Shown one piece after another: positions 29,118 through 38,221 of a DNA stretch of 64,000 nt. This stretch comes from CAVUEG01 sp963740525 (GTDB taxonomy: Bacteria > Actinomycetota > Actinomycetes > Propionibacteriales > Nocardioidaceae). The position numbers and the translations under genes were made by a program. Numbering within the stretch: the first letter of the stretch is position 1; each line of letters starts with the position of its first letter. Below the pieces are notes generated by a model. It was not told the DNA's origin. It was given only the letters and a program-made list of their open reading frames with translations, and ran no database searches. The DNA is taken from assembly GCA_963740525.1 (NCBI GenBank), contig CAVUEG010000010.1:186001-250000 (forward strand). Direction: 5' to 3'.

Positions 29118-29193
29118 CCCGGGTCTCGTCCTCCACCAGTGCGCACTTGGCATCCTCGGACGGCACGGTGATCACGAGCAGGTCGCCGTACAT
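29110..29193 (-). CDS. possible small ORF between fmt and rsmB
   Basis: A 27-codon frame beginning MYGDLLVITVPSEDAKCALV and ending in DETRDG lies between fmt and rsmB, and its stop overlaps the rsmB start (ATGGCTGA). It is in the same frame as fmt, directly following the fmt stop, so it could also be the remnant of an fmt extension or of a lost gene. No ribosome site precedes the ATG. Its composition looks protein-like, but it is too short to judge. Confidence 0.3.
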   Translation of the reverse strand: MYGDLLVITVPSEDAKCALVEDETRDG

Positions 29194-29223
29194 CTCGTCG
29201 GGGTCGCGGCCCGAGCGCCCTGC

Positions 29224-30153
29224 TCAACCACCGAGCTTGGCTCCGGACGGAACGCGAACCCCACGAGCCCAGTCCGCTGCTGACATCTGCTTCTTGCCGA
29301 ACGCCTGCACGTCGCCGAGCCGCACCGGTGTCGTCGCGGTGCCGACGTGTACGGAGCTCTTCCCGACCGCCAGCTCCCCCGGCGGCAACGGCTCGACCGT
29401 GTCGTCGGGGGTGACGGGGCCGATCTTGACCCGCTCACCGGCATACGACGACCAGGCGCCCGGGGCAGGCGTGCATGCGCGCACCTGCCGGTCGATCGCC
29501 AGTGCCGGATCGGTCCAGTCGACCTCGGCGTCCTCGACCTTGATCTTGGGGGCGAAGCTGAGCCCGTCGTCGGGCTGCTCACGCGCTTCCAACGACCCGT
29601 CGGCGATCCCGTCGAGCGTCGCCACCATGAGTCCCGCTCCGCCTTCGGCGAGCCGGGCCAGCAGGTCGCCGGCGGTGTCGCGCGGTCGGATCCGCTCGGT
29701 CATCAGCCCGAACGTCGGACCGGCGTCGAGCTCCTTGACGATGCGGAACGTGGTGGCGCCGGTGACCTCGTCCCCGGCCCACAGCGCGTGCTGGACAGGC
29801 GCGGCGCCCCGCCAGGACGGCAGCACCGAGAAGTGCAGGTTCACCCAGCCGTGCCGGGGAATGTCGAGCGCCGACTGCGGAAGCAGGGCCCCGTAGGCCA
29901 CCACCGGGCAGCAGTCGGGGTCGAGGGCGCGCAGCGCGGCCTGGAAGTCGGGATCCTTCGGGTGCCCCGGCTTCAGGACCGGTACGCCGAGCTCCTCGGC
30001 GCGCCTCGCGACGGGTGAGGAGACCAGGCGGCGTCCACGCCCGGACGGCGCATCGGGCCGCGTGACCACGCCGACCAGGTCGTGGTCGCTCGCGGCGACG
30101 GCGTCCAGAGCCGGGACTGCCACCTCGGGCGTGCCGGCGAAGACGACCCGCAT
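29224..30153 (-). CDS. fmt: methionyl-tRNA formyltransferase
   Basis: Fmt formylates initiator Met-tRNA using 10-formyltetrahydrofolate. The 309-residue protein starts [19 protein letters not shown]. The catalytic region [20 protein letters not shown] has the Asn and His of the family's NxH motif, with the Asp farther on in [20 protein letters not shown]. The C-terminal domain binds tRNA. The ATG shares one base with the def stop (TGATG), so the formylase and the deformylase are made together. A longer frame to 30438 is only read-through of def antisense frame. Confidence 0.96.
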   Translation of the reverse strand: MRVVFAGTPEVAVPALDAVAASDHDLVGVVTRPDAPSGRGRRLVSSPVARRAEELGVPVLKPGHPKDPDFQAALRALDPDCCPVVAYGALLPQSALDIPRHGWVNLHFSVLPSWRGAAPVQHALWAGDEVTGATTFRIVKELDAGPTFGLMTERIRPRDTAGDLLARLAEGGAGLMVATLDGIADGSLEAREQPDDGLSFAPKIKVEDAEVDWTDPALAIDRQVRACTPAPGAWSSYAGERVKIGPVTPDDTVEPLPPGELAVGKSSVHVGTATTPVRLGDVQAFGKKQMSAADWARGVRVPSGAKLGG

Positions 30154-30698
30154 CAGAGGCCGAGCCCGTTGGTGCGGTGCGGCGAGAACCTGATCACCGG
30201 CTGCGGCTGCCCGAACCAGTCGGACTCGCGGATCGTCTTCATCGCAAGCTTGCGTGCCTCGGGGTCGAGGCGGTCGATGAACAGCACCCCGTCCAGGTGG
30301 TCCGTCTCGTGCTGGATCGCCCGTGCCAGCAGGTCGCTCCCGGAGATCGTCACCGGCTCCCCGTGCATGGTGAATCCCTTGGCCACCACGGAGAGCGCCC
30401 GGCGGCAGTCGAAGGTGAGGTCCGGCAGGGACAGGCACCCCTCGGGTCCGTCCTGGATCTCCTCGGAGAGGTCGAGGACGGGGTTCACCAGGTGTCCCAG
30501 CTCTCCGTCGACGTACCAGGTGAAGACGCGAAGGCCAACGCCCAGCTGGGGAGCGGCGAGCCCGGCTCCCGGGGCCTCGAGCATCGTGTCGGTCAGGTCC
30601 TCGACCAGCCGCCGCAGCTCCTTGTCGAAGTCGACGACGTCGACGGCCCTGCTCCGCAGCACCGGGTCGCCGAACAGGCGGATCGGCTGGATGGCCAC
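30153..30698 (-). CDS. def: peptide deformylase
   Basis: Def removes the formyl group from new proteins. The three metal motifs are present in 181 residues: [10 protein letters not shown] (motif 1), EGCLSLPD (motif 2, Cys ligand) and [14 protein letters not shown] (motif 3, two His ligands and catalytic Glu). It overlaps fmt by one base. A 67-base gap without clear structure separates it from priA. Confidence 0.97.
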   Translation of the reverse strand: MAIQPIRLFGDPVLRSRAVDVVDFDKELRRLVEDLTDTMLEAPGAGLAAPQLGVGLRVFTWYVDGELGHLVNPVLDLSEEIQDGPEGCLSLPDLTFDCRRALSVVAKGFTMHGEPVTISGSDLLARAIQHETDHLDGVLFIDRLDPEARKLAMKTIRESDWFGQPQPVIRFSPHRTNGLGL

Positions 30699-30765
30699 GG
30701 GGGTGCTCCTCGGGTCGGCGTCAGGGATCGTGTCAGGGAGGGCGTCAGTCTACGAGGGGTGCCGG

Positions 30766-32841
30766 TCAGTCGAGCTCGACCGGGTCGACCTGCACCCGGA
30801 CCGGGGGCAGCTTCTTCGCCGAGCGCGCCCCCTGGACCTCGACCAGGGCCCGGCTGAGTGCGGCCCCTTGGGCCCGCGGAACCCGCAGCACCACCCGGTG
30901 CTGGGGCTCGTCAGTGCCCGGGCCCGGCGTCACTGTCACCGGCACTGTCACCGGCACCGGGCCGAGGATCTCGCACGCCTCCGGCAGCGAGAGCTGGGCG
31001 ACCACCTCCTCGAGCACGTCCGCAGGCCCGGTCACGGTCGCCATCCGGGAGGCCGGCGGCAGGTGCGCAGAGCGACGCGTCTCCATCTCGCGCACGGCGA
31101 ACCCGGCGGGGTCCCAGCGCACCAGTGCCTGGAGCACGGGCATCCGGCTCTCGCCGACCACCACGACCCGCCCGCCCTCGGCGGGCGGACGCACCAGCGA
31201 GGCCGCGTTGAGCCAACGCCGCAGCGCCTCCTCCTCGCTGCGCAGGTCCGCTCGCGACAGCATCAGCCAGGTGTCCAGCAGCAGCACACAGGCGTAGCCG
31301 CCGGGGGCGTGCGGCTCGGCTCCGGGGGTCGCCACGACGATGGAGGGCTCGCCCGGCACGGCGTCGAGCACGTGGTCGCCGGCCGAGGTGCGGACCGGGA
31401 CCGAGGGGAACGCCCGACCGACCTCCTCGGCCGTGCGCCGGTCCCCCAGCACCGGCGCCCGCAGGCCTCGGTTGCCGCACTCGGCGCAGGCCCAAGCAGG
31501 CTCCGCGGTGCCGCACCAGCGGCAGGTCGGTGGCTGCCCCGGGCCGGGGAAGGCGAGGGGTCCTTGGCATCGGGTGCAGCGGGCGGGTGTCCGGCACCGG
31601 TCGCAGGCCAGCCCGGAGGAGTAGCCGCTGCGCGGCGTCTGCAGCAGCACCGGGCCGGTCGCGAGCGCGTCACGGACCGCCGCGTAGGCCTCGCTCGGGA
31701 TCCGTGTGGTCGCCGCCATCGGGTCTCGGGCGAGCGCCTGGTCGCTGGCCCCGGTCACGGTGACCGCGACCCGGTCCCGCACCGTCGCCCGGCTCCCGGC
31801 GACCTCGACAGCCCAGGCGGTGTGCAGCAGGTACGCCGCCTCGACGGTGCGGGCGTGGCCACCGACGATGGCCGCGCACTCTTCGTCGTGGGCGCGCTGC
31901 AGCAGCACCTCCCGGGTGTGCGGGTACGGCGCGCGCGGCTCGGCGTACAGGTCGTCGCCGTCGTCCCAGAGAGCGACGAGCCCGAGGTCGTGCACCGGCG
32001 CGAAAGCGGCCGACCGGGTGCCGGCCACGACGCGGACGGCTCCCCTGGAGACCGCCAGGAAGGAGCGGTACCGCGCCGACGGACCCGCCTCGGCGGTCAG
32101 CAGCACGTGGTGCCCGGCTCCGAGCCGGTCGGTCAGGGCCTCGTCCAGCCGCGCCAGGTCCCGCTGGTCAGGGACGCAGAGGACGCTGCCGCGTCCGCTG
32201 GAGTAGGTGGCCGCGGCCGCCTCGGCGAGCCTCGCCGCCCAGTCCTCCCCCGGCAGCGCCGACCAGACGGCCCGCGGCGCCGCCCCGTGGCGGAGCCGGT
32301 CGAGCAGGTCGGCGCCACGGTCGTAGACGTCCCAGCCGGACCCGTCCCAGCGCGACGGGACCAGCGGCGGGGCCGCGGTGCTGGCCCGCTTCTCCACGGT
32401 GGCGTGGCGAGCCGGGACCGCGAGCCGGAGCACGTCGCCTCGGGTGCCGGCGTACCGGGCGGCGACCGAGGCCGTCAGCCGGGCGATGGCCGCGCTCAGC
32501 ACCGGCTCGGCGCTCACCACCCGGCGCAGCGGCGAGAGACGACCCTGGTGGTCCGACGCCTCCGCCCGCTCGAGGACGAAGCCGTCCACGTCGCGGCCCG
32601 CGAAGCGGACCTTCACCCGGGCTCCGGGGACGGCCGTCTCGGCCATCGTCACCGGAACCAGGTAGTCGAAGGGCCGGTCGAGGTGGGCCAGCGGTACGTC
32701 GACCAGCACCTTTGCCACCGGATCGATCGGTGAGGGCTCCGCCGGCGGCTTGGCCGGCTTCGCGGAGACCCGGGCCTTGCGTGCCTGCGCCCGCACCAGC
32801 CCCGGCAACGCCAGCTGGTCGTCACTCGGAGGCTCGGTCAC
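30766..32841 (-). CDS. priA: PriA-like primosomal protein without helicase motifs
   Basis: PriA restarts stalled replication forks. This 691-residue protein keeps the N-terminal 3'-DNA-binding domain (VLVDVPLAHLDRPFDYLVPV, KVRFAGRDVDGFVL), the zinc-binding cysteine pairs (ACDRCRTPARCTRC, CRWC, CAEC at about residues 405-450) and the C-terminal domain. The Walker A motif expected near residue 220 is absent (LLTAEAGPSARYR in the following strand region), and the DEEH box is replaced by WDDGDD. Loss of helicase motifs is characteristic of actinobacterial PriA, so it probably works as a structural loader. The start is GTG 32841. Confidence 0.92.
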   Translation of the reverse strand: MTEPPSDDQLALPGLVRAQARKARVSAKPAKPPAEPSPIDPVAKVLVDVPLAHLDRPFDYLVPVTMAETAVPGARVKVRFAGRDVDGFVLERAEASDHQGRLSPLRRVVSAEPVLSAAIARLTASVAARYAGTRGDVLRLAVPARHATVEKRASTAAPPLVPSRWDGSGWDVYDRGADLLDRLRHGAAPRAVWSALPGEDWAARLAEAAAATYSSGRGSVLCVPDQRDLARLDEALTDRLGAGHHVLLTAEAGPSARYRSFLAVSRGAVRVVAGTRSAAFAPVHDLGLVALWDDGDDLYAEPRAPYPHTREVLLQRAHDEECAAIVGGHARTVEAAYLLHTAWAVEVAGSRATVRDRVAVTVTGASDQALARDPMAATTRIPSEAYAAVRDALATGPVLLQTPRSGYSSGLACDRCRTPARCTRCQGPLAFPGPGQPPTCRWCGTAEPAWACAECGNRGLRAPVLGDRRTAEEVGRAFPSVPVRTSAGDHVLDAVPGEPSIVVATPGAEPHAPGGYACVLLLDTWLMLSRADLRSEEEALRRWLNAASLVRPPAEGGRVVVVGESRMPVLQALVRWDPAGFAVREMETRRSAHLPPASRMATVTGPADVLEEVVAQLSLPEACEILGPVPVTVPVTVTPGPGTDEPQHRVVLRVPRAQGAALSRALVEVQGARSAKKLPPVRVQVDPVELD

Positions 32842-32923
32842 CGGGCATTCCTACCAGCAGGCTCCGACTCCGGGGCCCCTGGTGACAGTGGTGACCGGGG
32901 TACCGGGGCAGCGGGGTCGCTCG

Positions 32924-34120
32924 TCAGACCCCGGCCGCGGACTTCAGCTGGTCGACGCGGTCGGTGCGCTCCCAGGTGAACTCGGGGAGCTCGCGGCCGA
33001 AGTGGCCGTAGGCGGCGGTGAGGGCGTAGATCGGCCGGATCAGGTCCAGGTCACGGATGATCGCGGCGGGACGAAGGTCGAAGACCTCGAGCACTGCCTT
33101 CTGGATCGCCGGGACCGGGATGCTCTCCGTGCCGAAGCAGTCGACGTAGAAGCCGACCGGCTGCGCCTTGCCGATCGCGTAGGCCACCTGCACCTCGCAC
33201 CGGCGGGCCAGGCCTGCGGCCACGACGTTCTTCGCGACCCAGCGCATGGCGTACGCCGCGGAACGGTCGACCTTGGACGGGTCCTTCCCGGAGAAGGCGC
33301 CGCCCCCGTGTCGGGCCATGCCGCCGTAGGTGTCGATGATGATCTTGCGACCGGTCAGGCCGGCGTCGCCCATCGGCCCGCCCACCTCGAACCGGCCGGT
33401 CGGGTTCACCAGCAGGCGGTAGTCCTCCGACGCGATGTCGAACTTCGCCAGCACGTGATCCACGACATGACGGCGTACGTCGGGGGTCAGCATCTGGTCG
33501 AGGCTGATGTCGCGGGCGTGCTGGGTCGAGACGACCACGGTGTCGATGCGGACCGGCCGGTCCTCGTCGTCGTACTCGATGGTGACCTGGGTCTTCCCGT
33601 CCGGGCGCAGGTAGGACATGGTGCCGTCCTTGCGGACCTCGGTCAGCCGCTCGGCCAGACGGTGCGCGATCATGATCGGCAGCGGCATCAGCTCCGGCGT
33701 GTCGTCACAGGCGTAGCCGAACATCAGGCCCTGGTCCCCGGCGCCCTGGAGGTCCAACGGGTCCCCGGATTCCTCGAGGCGGCCTTCGTACGCCGTGTCG
33801 ACGCCCTGCGCGATGTCGCTCGACTGACCGCCGATGGCCACCTGGACCCCGCACGAGTGGCCGTCGAAGCCCTTGTCGGAGGAGTCGTAGCCGATGTCCA
33901 GGATCTTGCGGCGGACGATCTCGGCGACCGGCGCATAGGCGGTGGTGCTCACCTCTCCGGCGACCACGACCAGCCCGGTGGTCAGCAGGGTCTCCACGGC
34001 CACACGGCTCTTCGGGTCGTCCCCGATCAGGGCATCGAGCACCGAGTCGCTGATCTGGTCCGCGATCTTGTCCGGGTGCCCCTCGGTCACCGACTCCGAG
34101 GTGAAGAGACGTCCAGCCAC
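32924..34120 (-). CDS. metK: S-adenosylmethionine synthetase
   Basis: MetK makes SAM from methionine and ATP. The 398-residue protein begins [20 protein letters not shown], which includes the ATP-binding [20 protein letters not shown] and the P-loop-like [19 protein letters not shown] are conserved. GTG 34120 is preceded by GGAAGGTAGGG; an upstream ATG at 34168 would add 16 non-conserved residues. A TAGGCT hexamer at 34193-34198 could be the -10 of its own promoter. The short leader shows no SAM riboswitch. The 82-base gap to priA has no clear terminator. Confidence 0.96.
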   Translation of the reverse strand: MAGRLFTSESVTEGHPDKIADQISDSVLDALIGDDPKSRVAVETLLTTGLVVVAGEVSTTAYAPVAEIVRRKILDIGYDSSDKGFDGHSCGVQVAIGGQSSDIAQGVDTAYEGRLEESGDPLDLQGAGDQGLMFGYACDDTPELMPLPIMIAHRLAERLTEVRKDGTMSYLRPDGKTQVTIEYDDEDRPVRIDTVVVSTQHARDISLDQMLTPDVRRHVVDHVLAKFDIASEDYRLLVNPTGRFEVGGPMGDAGLTGRKIIIDTYGGMARHGGGAFSGKDPSKVDRSAAYAMRWVAKNVVAAGLARRCEVQVAYAIGKAQPVGFYVDCFGTESIPVPAIQKAVLEVFDLRPAAIIRDLDLIRPIYALTAAYGHFGRELPEFTWERTDRVDQLKSAAGV

Positions 34121-34273
34121 TGGTGCCCTACCTTCCGGCGTCCCTGACGCCCTTGCTCGTCCAGCCAACGGCCACCTGAGGCCCGTCCGCCAAGCCTATC
34201 CCGCCCGTCCGCGCACCGGACAGCAGTCTCAGCGGTGGCGGGAGGATCCGGCGCCGACCTCGGCCGGACCCCG

Positions 34274-35542
34274 TCAGCGCGACAGCCGCGCCGCGACCTG
34301 GTCCCAGACCACGTGGGACAGTGCGGCCTTCGACCCGCGCGGCACCGGGGTCGAGGCGCCGTCCCGGTCGAGTACGACGGCCTCGTTCTCGTCGCTGCCG
34401 AACACCTTGCCGCCACTGACGTCGTTGACGACGAGGAGGTCACAGCCCTTGCGGGACAACTTGGCGCGGGCGTGCTCGAGGACGCTCCCGGAACCGTCCC
34501 CGGTCTCGGCGGCGAAGCCGACGACCACCAGGGCCGGGTTGCTCCGCTCCGGTGGTCGCAGGGACAGCTCGGCGAGGATGTCGGGGTTCTGCTCGAGGTC
34601 GATCTTCGGCGCGGTCCCGTCGTCGACCTTCTTGATCTTCGCGTCGCTGTACGCCGCGGGGCGGAAGTCCGCTGGTGCCGCGGCCATCACCACGGCATCC
34701 GCCTGAGCACTCGCGCTGAGCACGGCTTCGCGCAGCTCGGCGGTCGTCTCCACCCGGAGCACCTTCACCCCGGCGGGGTCGGGCAGGCTCACGTTCGCGG
34801 CGACCAAGGTGACCTCGGCACCGCGAGCGACGGCCGTCCGGGCGAGCGCATAGCCCTGGAGCCCCGAGGAGCGGTTCCCGAGGAAGCGGACCGGGTCGAG
34901 GTACTCCCTGGTGCCTCCGGCCGAGACGACCACGTGCCGCCCGGCCAGGTCCAGCAACGTGCCTGGGGCACCGATCTCGGCGCGCGCCAGCAGGTCGGTG
35001 CAGACCTCGAAGATCTCGGCCGGGTCGGGAAGGCGGCCCTTGCCGGTGTCGGCGCCGGTCAGCCGGCCCTCGGCGGGCTCGATGACCAGGACCCCCCTGC
35101 CGCGGAGCGTGACGACATTGGCCTGCGTGGCGGCGTGCTCCCACATCTCGGTGTGCATCGCGGGGGCGAACACCACCGGGCACCGGGCGGTCAGCAGCGT
35201 GTTCGTGAGGAGGTCGTCGGCCAACCCGTGGGCGGCCTTCGCCATCAGGTCCGCGGTGGCCGGGGCGACTACGACCAGGTCCGCGGACTGGCCGATCCGC
35301 ACGTGCGGGACCTCGTGCACGTCGGCCCAGACGTCGGTGGAGACCGGCTTGCCGCTCAGCGCCGCCCAGGTGGGCGCCCCGACGAACTCCAGCGCGGCCG
35401 CGGTGGGTACGACGGTGACGTCGTGCCCGGACTCGGTGAACCGACGCAGCAGCTCACAGGCCTTGTATGCAGCAATGCCGCCGCTCACGCCGAGAACGAC
35501 GTGAGGGCGGCGAGTGCTCTGCCTGCCCGCGGGGGCCGACAT
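34274..35542 (-). CDS. coaBC: phosphopantothenoylcysteine decarboxylase / phosphopantothenate-cysteine ligase
   Basis: CoaBC performs two steps of coenzyme A synthesis. The N-terminal CoaC flavoprotein domain (1 to about 185) has VVLGVSGGIAAYKACELLRR, the catalytic His in HEVPHVRIGQSADLVVVAPA and FAPAMHTEMW with the flexible flap after it. The CoaB ligase domain begins with HVVVSAGGTREYLDPVRFLG and contains the AAPADFRPAAYSDAKIKK active-site region. At 422 residues it is normal. It follows rpoZ by 8 bases, continuing the mihF-gmk-rpoZ unit. Confidence 0.96.
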   Translation of the reverse strand: MSAPAGRQSTRRPHVVLGVSGGIAAYKACELLRRFTESGHDVTVVPTAAALEFVGAPTWAALSGKPVSTDVWADVHEVPHVRIGQSADLVVVAPATADLMAKAAHGLADDLLTNTLLTARCPVVFAPAMHTEMWEHAATQANVVTLRGRGVLVIEPAEGRLTGADTGKGRLPDPAEIFEVCTDLLARAEIGAPGTLLDLAGRHVVVSAGGTREYLDPVRFLGNRSSGLQGYALARTAVARGAEVTLVAANVSLPDPAGVKVLRVETTAELREAVLSASAQADAVVMAAAPADFRPAAYSDAKIKKVDDGTAPKIDLEQNPDILAELSLRPPERSNPALVVVGFAAETGDGSGSVLEHARAKLSRKGCDLLVVNDVSGGKVFGSDENEAVVLDRDGASTPVPRGSKAALSHVVWDQVAARLSR

Positions 35543-35550
35543 GGATGACC

Positions 35551-35862
35551 TCAGATGGTCTCGGTCTTGGCCGCGGCCGCTGCTGCAGCAGCCTCGGCCT
35601 CGGGGTCGATGTCCTCACAGGTCAGGAGGTCCGCGTTGATCTCGCGCAGCGCGATCGACAGCGGCTTCTCCTGGACGTGCGTGTCCACGAGCGGGCCGAC
35701 GTACTCCAGCAGGCCCTCGCCGAGCTGGGAGTAGTAGGCGTTGATCTGCCGCGCGCGCTTGGCGCTGTAGAGGACCAGCTTGTACTTCGAGTCGGTCTTC
35801 GTCAGCAGTTCGTCGATCGGGGGGTTGGTGATGCCCTCAGCCACAGGCAGGGTGCCAGACAC
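35551..35862 (-). CDS. rpoZ: RNA polymerase omega subunit
   Basis: Omega stabilises the beta-prime subunit of RNA polymerase. The 103 residues include [40 protein letters not shown] and [13 protein letters not shown], all typical of actinobacterial omega. The C-terminus is an Ala tract, [17 protein letters not shown] chose GTG 35862 because GAGG lies 9 bases upstream; a GTG five codons earlier (MRRKS) is possible. It lies 41 bases after gmk. Confidence 0.95.
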   Translation of the reverse strand: MSGTLPVAEGITNPPIDELLTKTDSKYKLVLYSAKRARQINAYYSQLGEGLLEYVGPLVDTHVQEKPLSIALREINADLLTCEDIDPEAEAAAAAAAAKTETI

Positions 35863-35903
35863 GCTTTTACGCCTCACAGAAGGTCGGGGAATGTGCGGCT
35901 CGA

Positions 35904-36467
35904 CTACGCGAGCCTCATCAAGGCTACCAACTCTTCACTCGCAGCGTGAACTTCGTGGTTCACGACCGTCCGGTCGAACTCGGGTTCGGCCGCCATTTCC
36001 TCCCGTGCGGTCTCCAGTCGACGCTCCCGCTCGGCAGGCGACTCGGTCCCCCGGCCGACCAACCGGCGTACCAGCTCGTCCCAGGACGGGGGCTTGAGGA
36101 ACACGAAGAGGGCGCCGGGCATGGTCCGGCGCACCTGGCGGGCTCCCTGGAGGTCGATCTCCAGCAGGGCCAGACGCCCCGCCTCCAGTGCCTGCTCGAC
36201 AGGAGCCCGGGGTGTGCCGTACCTGGCCTGCTTGTGCACCACCGCCCACTCGAGCAGCTGGTCCTCCTCGACGAGACGGTCGAACTCCTCGTCGGAGACG
36301 AACACGTAGTGCACGCCGTGCACCTCCCCGGGGCGGGCGTGGCGGGTGGTCACCGAGACCGAGATCCACACCTCGGGGTGGCGCGCCCGGATGTCGGCGG
36401 CCACCGAGCCCTTGCCCACAGCGGTCGGGCCGGCCAGCACGGTCAGCCGGGACCGCCGCTCAGTCAC
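35904..36467 (-). CDS. gmk: guanylate kinase
   Basis: Gmk phosphorylates GMP to GDP. The P-loop is [17 protein letters not shown] (a variant of GPSGVGKG). [20 protein letters not shown] and [20 protein letters not shown] bind GMP, and [19 protein letters not shown] is the core strand. The 187 residues are near normal length. GTG 36467 overlaps the mihF stop by 8 bases. The mihF-gmk-rpoZ-coaBC-metK order is shared with mycobacteria. Confidence 0.96.
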   Translation of the reverse strand: MTERRSRLTVLAGPTAVGKGSVAADIRARHPEVWISVSVTTRHARPGEVHGVHYVFVSDEEFDRLVEEDQLLEWAVVHKQARYGTPRAPVEQALEAGRLALLEIDLQGARQVRRTMPGALFVFLKPPSWDELVRRLVGRGTESPAERERRLETAREEMAAEPEFDRTVVNHEVHAASEELVALMRLA

Positions 36468-36780
36468 GTTCGGCGAACTCGCGCTCGAGCGCGGCGATCT
36501 GGTTGGCGCCGAGGCCGCGCACCCGGCGACTCTCGGAGATGCTGAGGCGCTCCATCAGCTGGCGGGCGCGCACCTTGCCCAGGCCCGGCATCGCCTGGAG
36601 CAGGTCGACCACCCGCATCTTGCCGATGACCTCGTTCTCCTGCCCGTCGTGCAGGACGTCGAGGATCGAGGCTCCCGAGTGCTTGAGGCGGTTCTTGATC
36701 TCGGCGCGCTCCCGGCGCGAGGAGGCGGCCTTGGCCAGTGCCGCCTGTCGCTGTTCGGGGGTGAGCGGCGGCAGTGCCAC
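36460..36780 (-). CDS. mihF: actinobacterial integration host factor (mIHF)
   Basis: mIHF is a small nucleoid-associated DNA-binding protein specific to actinobacteria, unrelated in fold to proteobacterial IHF. The 106 residues hold a long N-terminal helix ([20 protein letters not shown]) and the helix-two-turns-helix DNA-binding part [19 protein letters not shown] with [22 protein letters not shown] 36780 with GAGG 7 bases upstream gives the usual length; a longer frame to 36816 exists. It heads the unit that continues into gmk. Confidence 0.93.
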   Translation of the reverse strand: MALPPLTPEQRQAALAKAASSRRERAEIKNRLKHSGASILDVLHDGQENEVIGKMRVVDLLQAMPGLGKVRARQLMERLSISESRRVRGLGANQIAALEREFAERD

Positions 36781-36866
36781 GGGTCGACCTCGTTCCTCAG
36801 GCGGGAGTTGCGTCACGGACCGGAATCCCTCTCATCCCGAGCCGGCGAGAGAGGATCCCTGGGCGC

Positions 36867-36896
36867 AATCTAGCCATCAGGGTCGCGCGGCTGCAA
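36867..36896 (-). promoter_or_regulatory. promoter of the mihF-gmk-rpoZ unit
   Basis: TTGCAG (36891-36896) and TAGATT (36867-36872) on the minus strand are 18 bases apart, a good match to a housekeeping-sigma promoter. Transcription would start near 36860, leaving a leader of about 80 bases before the mihF GTG. This separates the mihF unit from the pyrimidine operon upstream. Confidence 0.7.
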
Positions 36897-36917
36897 CGCG
36901 ACGGGGTGTGCTGAGGC

Positions 36918-37376
36918 TCATCCCGACAGGTCGACCTTGCACACATCACGCGCGTGAGCCTCGATCCCCTCGGCCGCATCGGTCACCGGAGCACTGGCCA
37001 GGTCGCCCGCCGCGGCCTCCACCGAGGCACGCTTGTCGGCAGGGAGGTTCTTCAGCTGCGACCGGGTGTCGGGGCCGAGGGTCACGCCTGCCTTCCGAGC
37101 CGCATCGACGAAGCCGCGCAGCGCGTTGAGCACCGTCTGCCACTCGTCGACCAGGTCGTCGGGAGCCTTGCCGGCGAGCTCCTCGAAGACCGGCATCGCC
37201 TCGGTGATCCCGGCCGCGCCCCCTGCCAGCGACGTGAGCTCGGAGCGATGCGAGGCGAGCGTCTCGCAGTAGTCGCCGGCGCCACCGGAGCAGCCGGCGG
37301 GCAGGATCAGCAACGCGCACGCCAAGGCGACACCCGCCGCGCGGACCACCGGACGCGTCGATGTCGGATCCGTCAT
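36918..37376 (-). CDS. small lipoprotein, unknown function
   Basis: The 152-residue protein has a lipoprotein signal: a short N-terminus with Arg, a hydrophobic stretch AGVALACALLILP and the lipobox LPAGC, so it should be lipid-anchored outside the membrane at Cys29. The mature part is helical and includes DYCETLASHRSELTSLAGG and later a Cys near the C-terminus (DVCKVDLSG), which could form a disulfide with the first. It lies 5 bases after pyrF and ends the pyrimidine operon; no role in pyrimidine metabolism is evident. Confidence 0.8.
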   Translation of the reverse strand: MTDPTSTRPVVRAAGVALACALLILPAGCSGGAGDYCETLASHRSELTSLAGGAAGITEAMPVFEELAGKAPDDLVDEWQTVLNALRGFVDAARKAGVTLGPDTRSQLKNLPADKRASVEAAAGDLASAPVTDAAEGIEAHARDVCKVDLSG

Positions 37377-37381
37377 GTGGG

Positions 37382-38221
37382 TCACCGGGCCCCTGATGCG
37401 AGGCCGGCGAAGGCCTCCTGCTGGCGCTTGACCGCCTCGACCAGGGCGGTCGAGTCGGGCCCGGCGGCGAGGATCTCCCGAGACACTGACGGCAGCACGT
37501 GACGCGCGGCCTCGCCGAGGATCCGGCGTACGTCGTCGACGGTGCCGCCCTGGGCACCGATCCCGGGCATCAGGATCGGTCCGTTGACCTCGAAGTCCTC
37601 GTCCTGCGGCTCGATGGTCGCGCCAACCACCACCCCCACGGAGCCGAGCGGGTCGGCACCGGCGTTCAGACGGGCCACCTCGCCGAGGATCGACGCCCCC
37701 ACGGTGGCACCGGACCCGGTGCGGGCGTGCTGCACCTGCGGCCCTTCGGGGTTCGACGTCAGCGCGAGCACGAAGACCCCGCCGCCGTGGGCCAGCGCCG
37801 TCTCCACCATGGGGGTGAGACTGCCGAACCCGAGGTACGGGCTGGCCGTGATCGCATCGACGCAGATCGGGCTGTTCGGGTCGAGGTACGCGTCGGCGTA
37901 CGCCTGGGCGGTGGAGCCGATGTCGCCGCGCTTCACGTCCAGCAGGACCAGGCAGCCGGCTTCCCGGGCGGTGCGGATCACGCGCTCGAGCACGGCGATT
38001 CCCTGGGAGCCGAAGCGCTCGTAGAAAGCGGACTGGGGCTTGATCACCGAGACCCGCGGGGCGATCGCCTCCGTGGCCGAGAGGGCGAACTTCTCCAGTC
38101 CGTTGACGCTGTCGGTCATTCCCCAGGCGTCCAGGAGGGCTGCGTGCGGGTCGATGCCGACGCAGACCGGGCCGCGGTCGTCCATCGCGTTGCGGAGGCG
38201 GGTGCCGAACGGAGTGTTCAC
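37382..38221 (-). CDS. pyrF: orotidine 5'-phosphate decarboxylase (type 2)
   Basis: PyrF makes UMP from OMP. The 279-residue protein is the long type 2 form found in mycobacteria. PVCVGIDPHAALLDAWG begins the barrel, SVIKPQSAFYERFGSQGI follows, and LLDVKRGDIGSTAQAYADAY holds the catalytic Lys-Asp network. Later blocks are FVLALTSNPEGP and ILMPGIGAQGGTVDD. GTG 38221 overlaps the pyrDB stop as GTGA. Confidence 0.96.
   Translation of the reverse strand: MNTPFGTRLRNAMDDRGPVCVGIDPHAALLDAWGMTDSVNGLEKFALSATEAIAPRVSVIKPQSAFYERFGSQGIAVLERVIRTAREAGCLVLLDVKRGDIGSTAQAYADAYLDPNSPICVDAITASPYLGFGSLTPMVETALAHGGGVFVLALTSNPEGPQVQHARTGSGATVGASILGEVARLNAGADPLGSVGVVVGATIEPQDEDFEVNGPILMPGIGAQGGTVDDVRRILGEAARHVLPSVSREILAAGPDSTALVEAVKRQQEAFAGLASGAR

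Noticed and set aside
34121..34273. SAM riboswitch before metK
   Set aside because: The leader after the likely -10 is about 65 bases and shows none of the conserved SAM-I or SAM-II core sequences.
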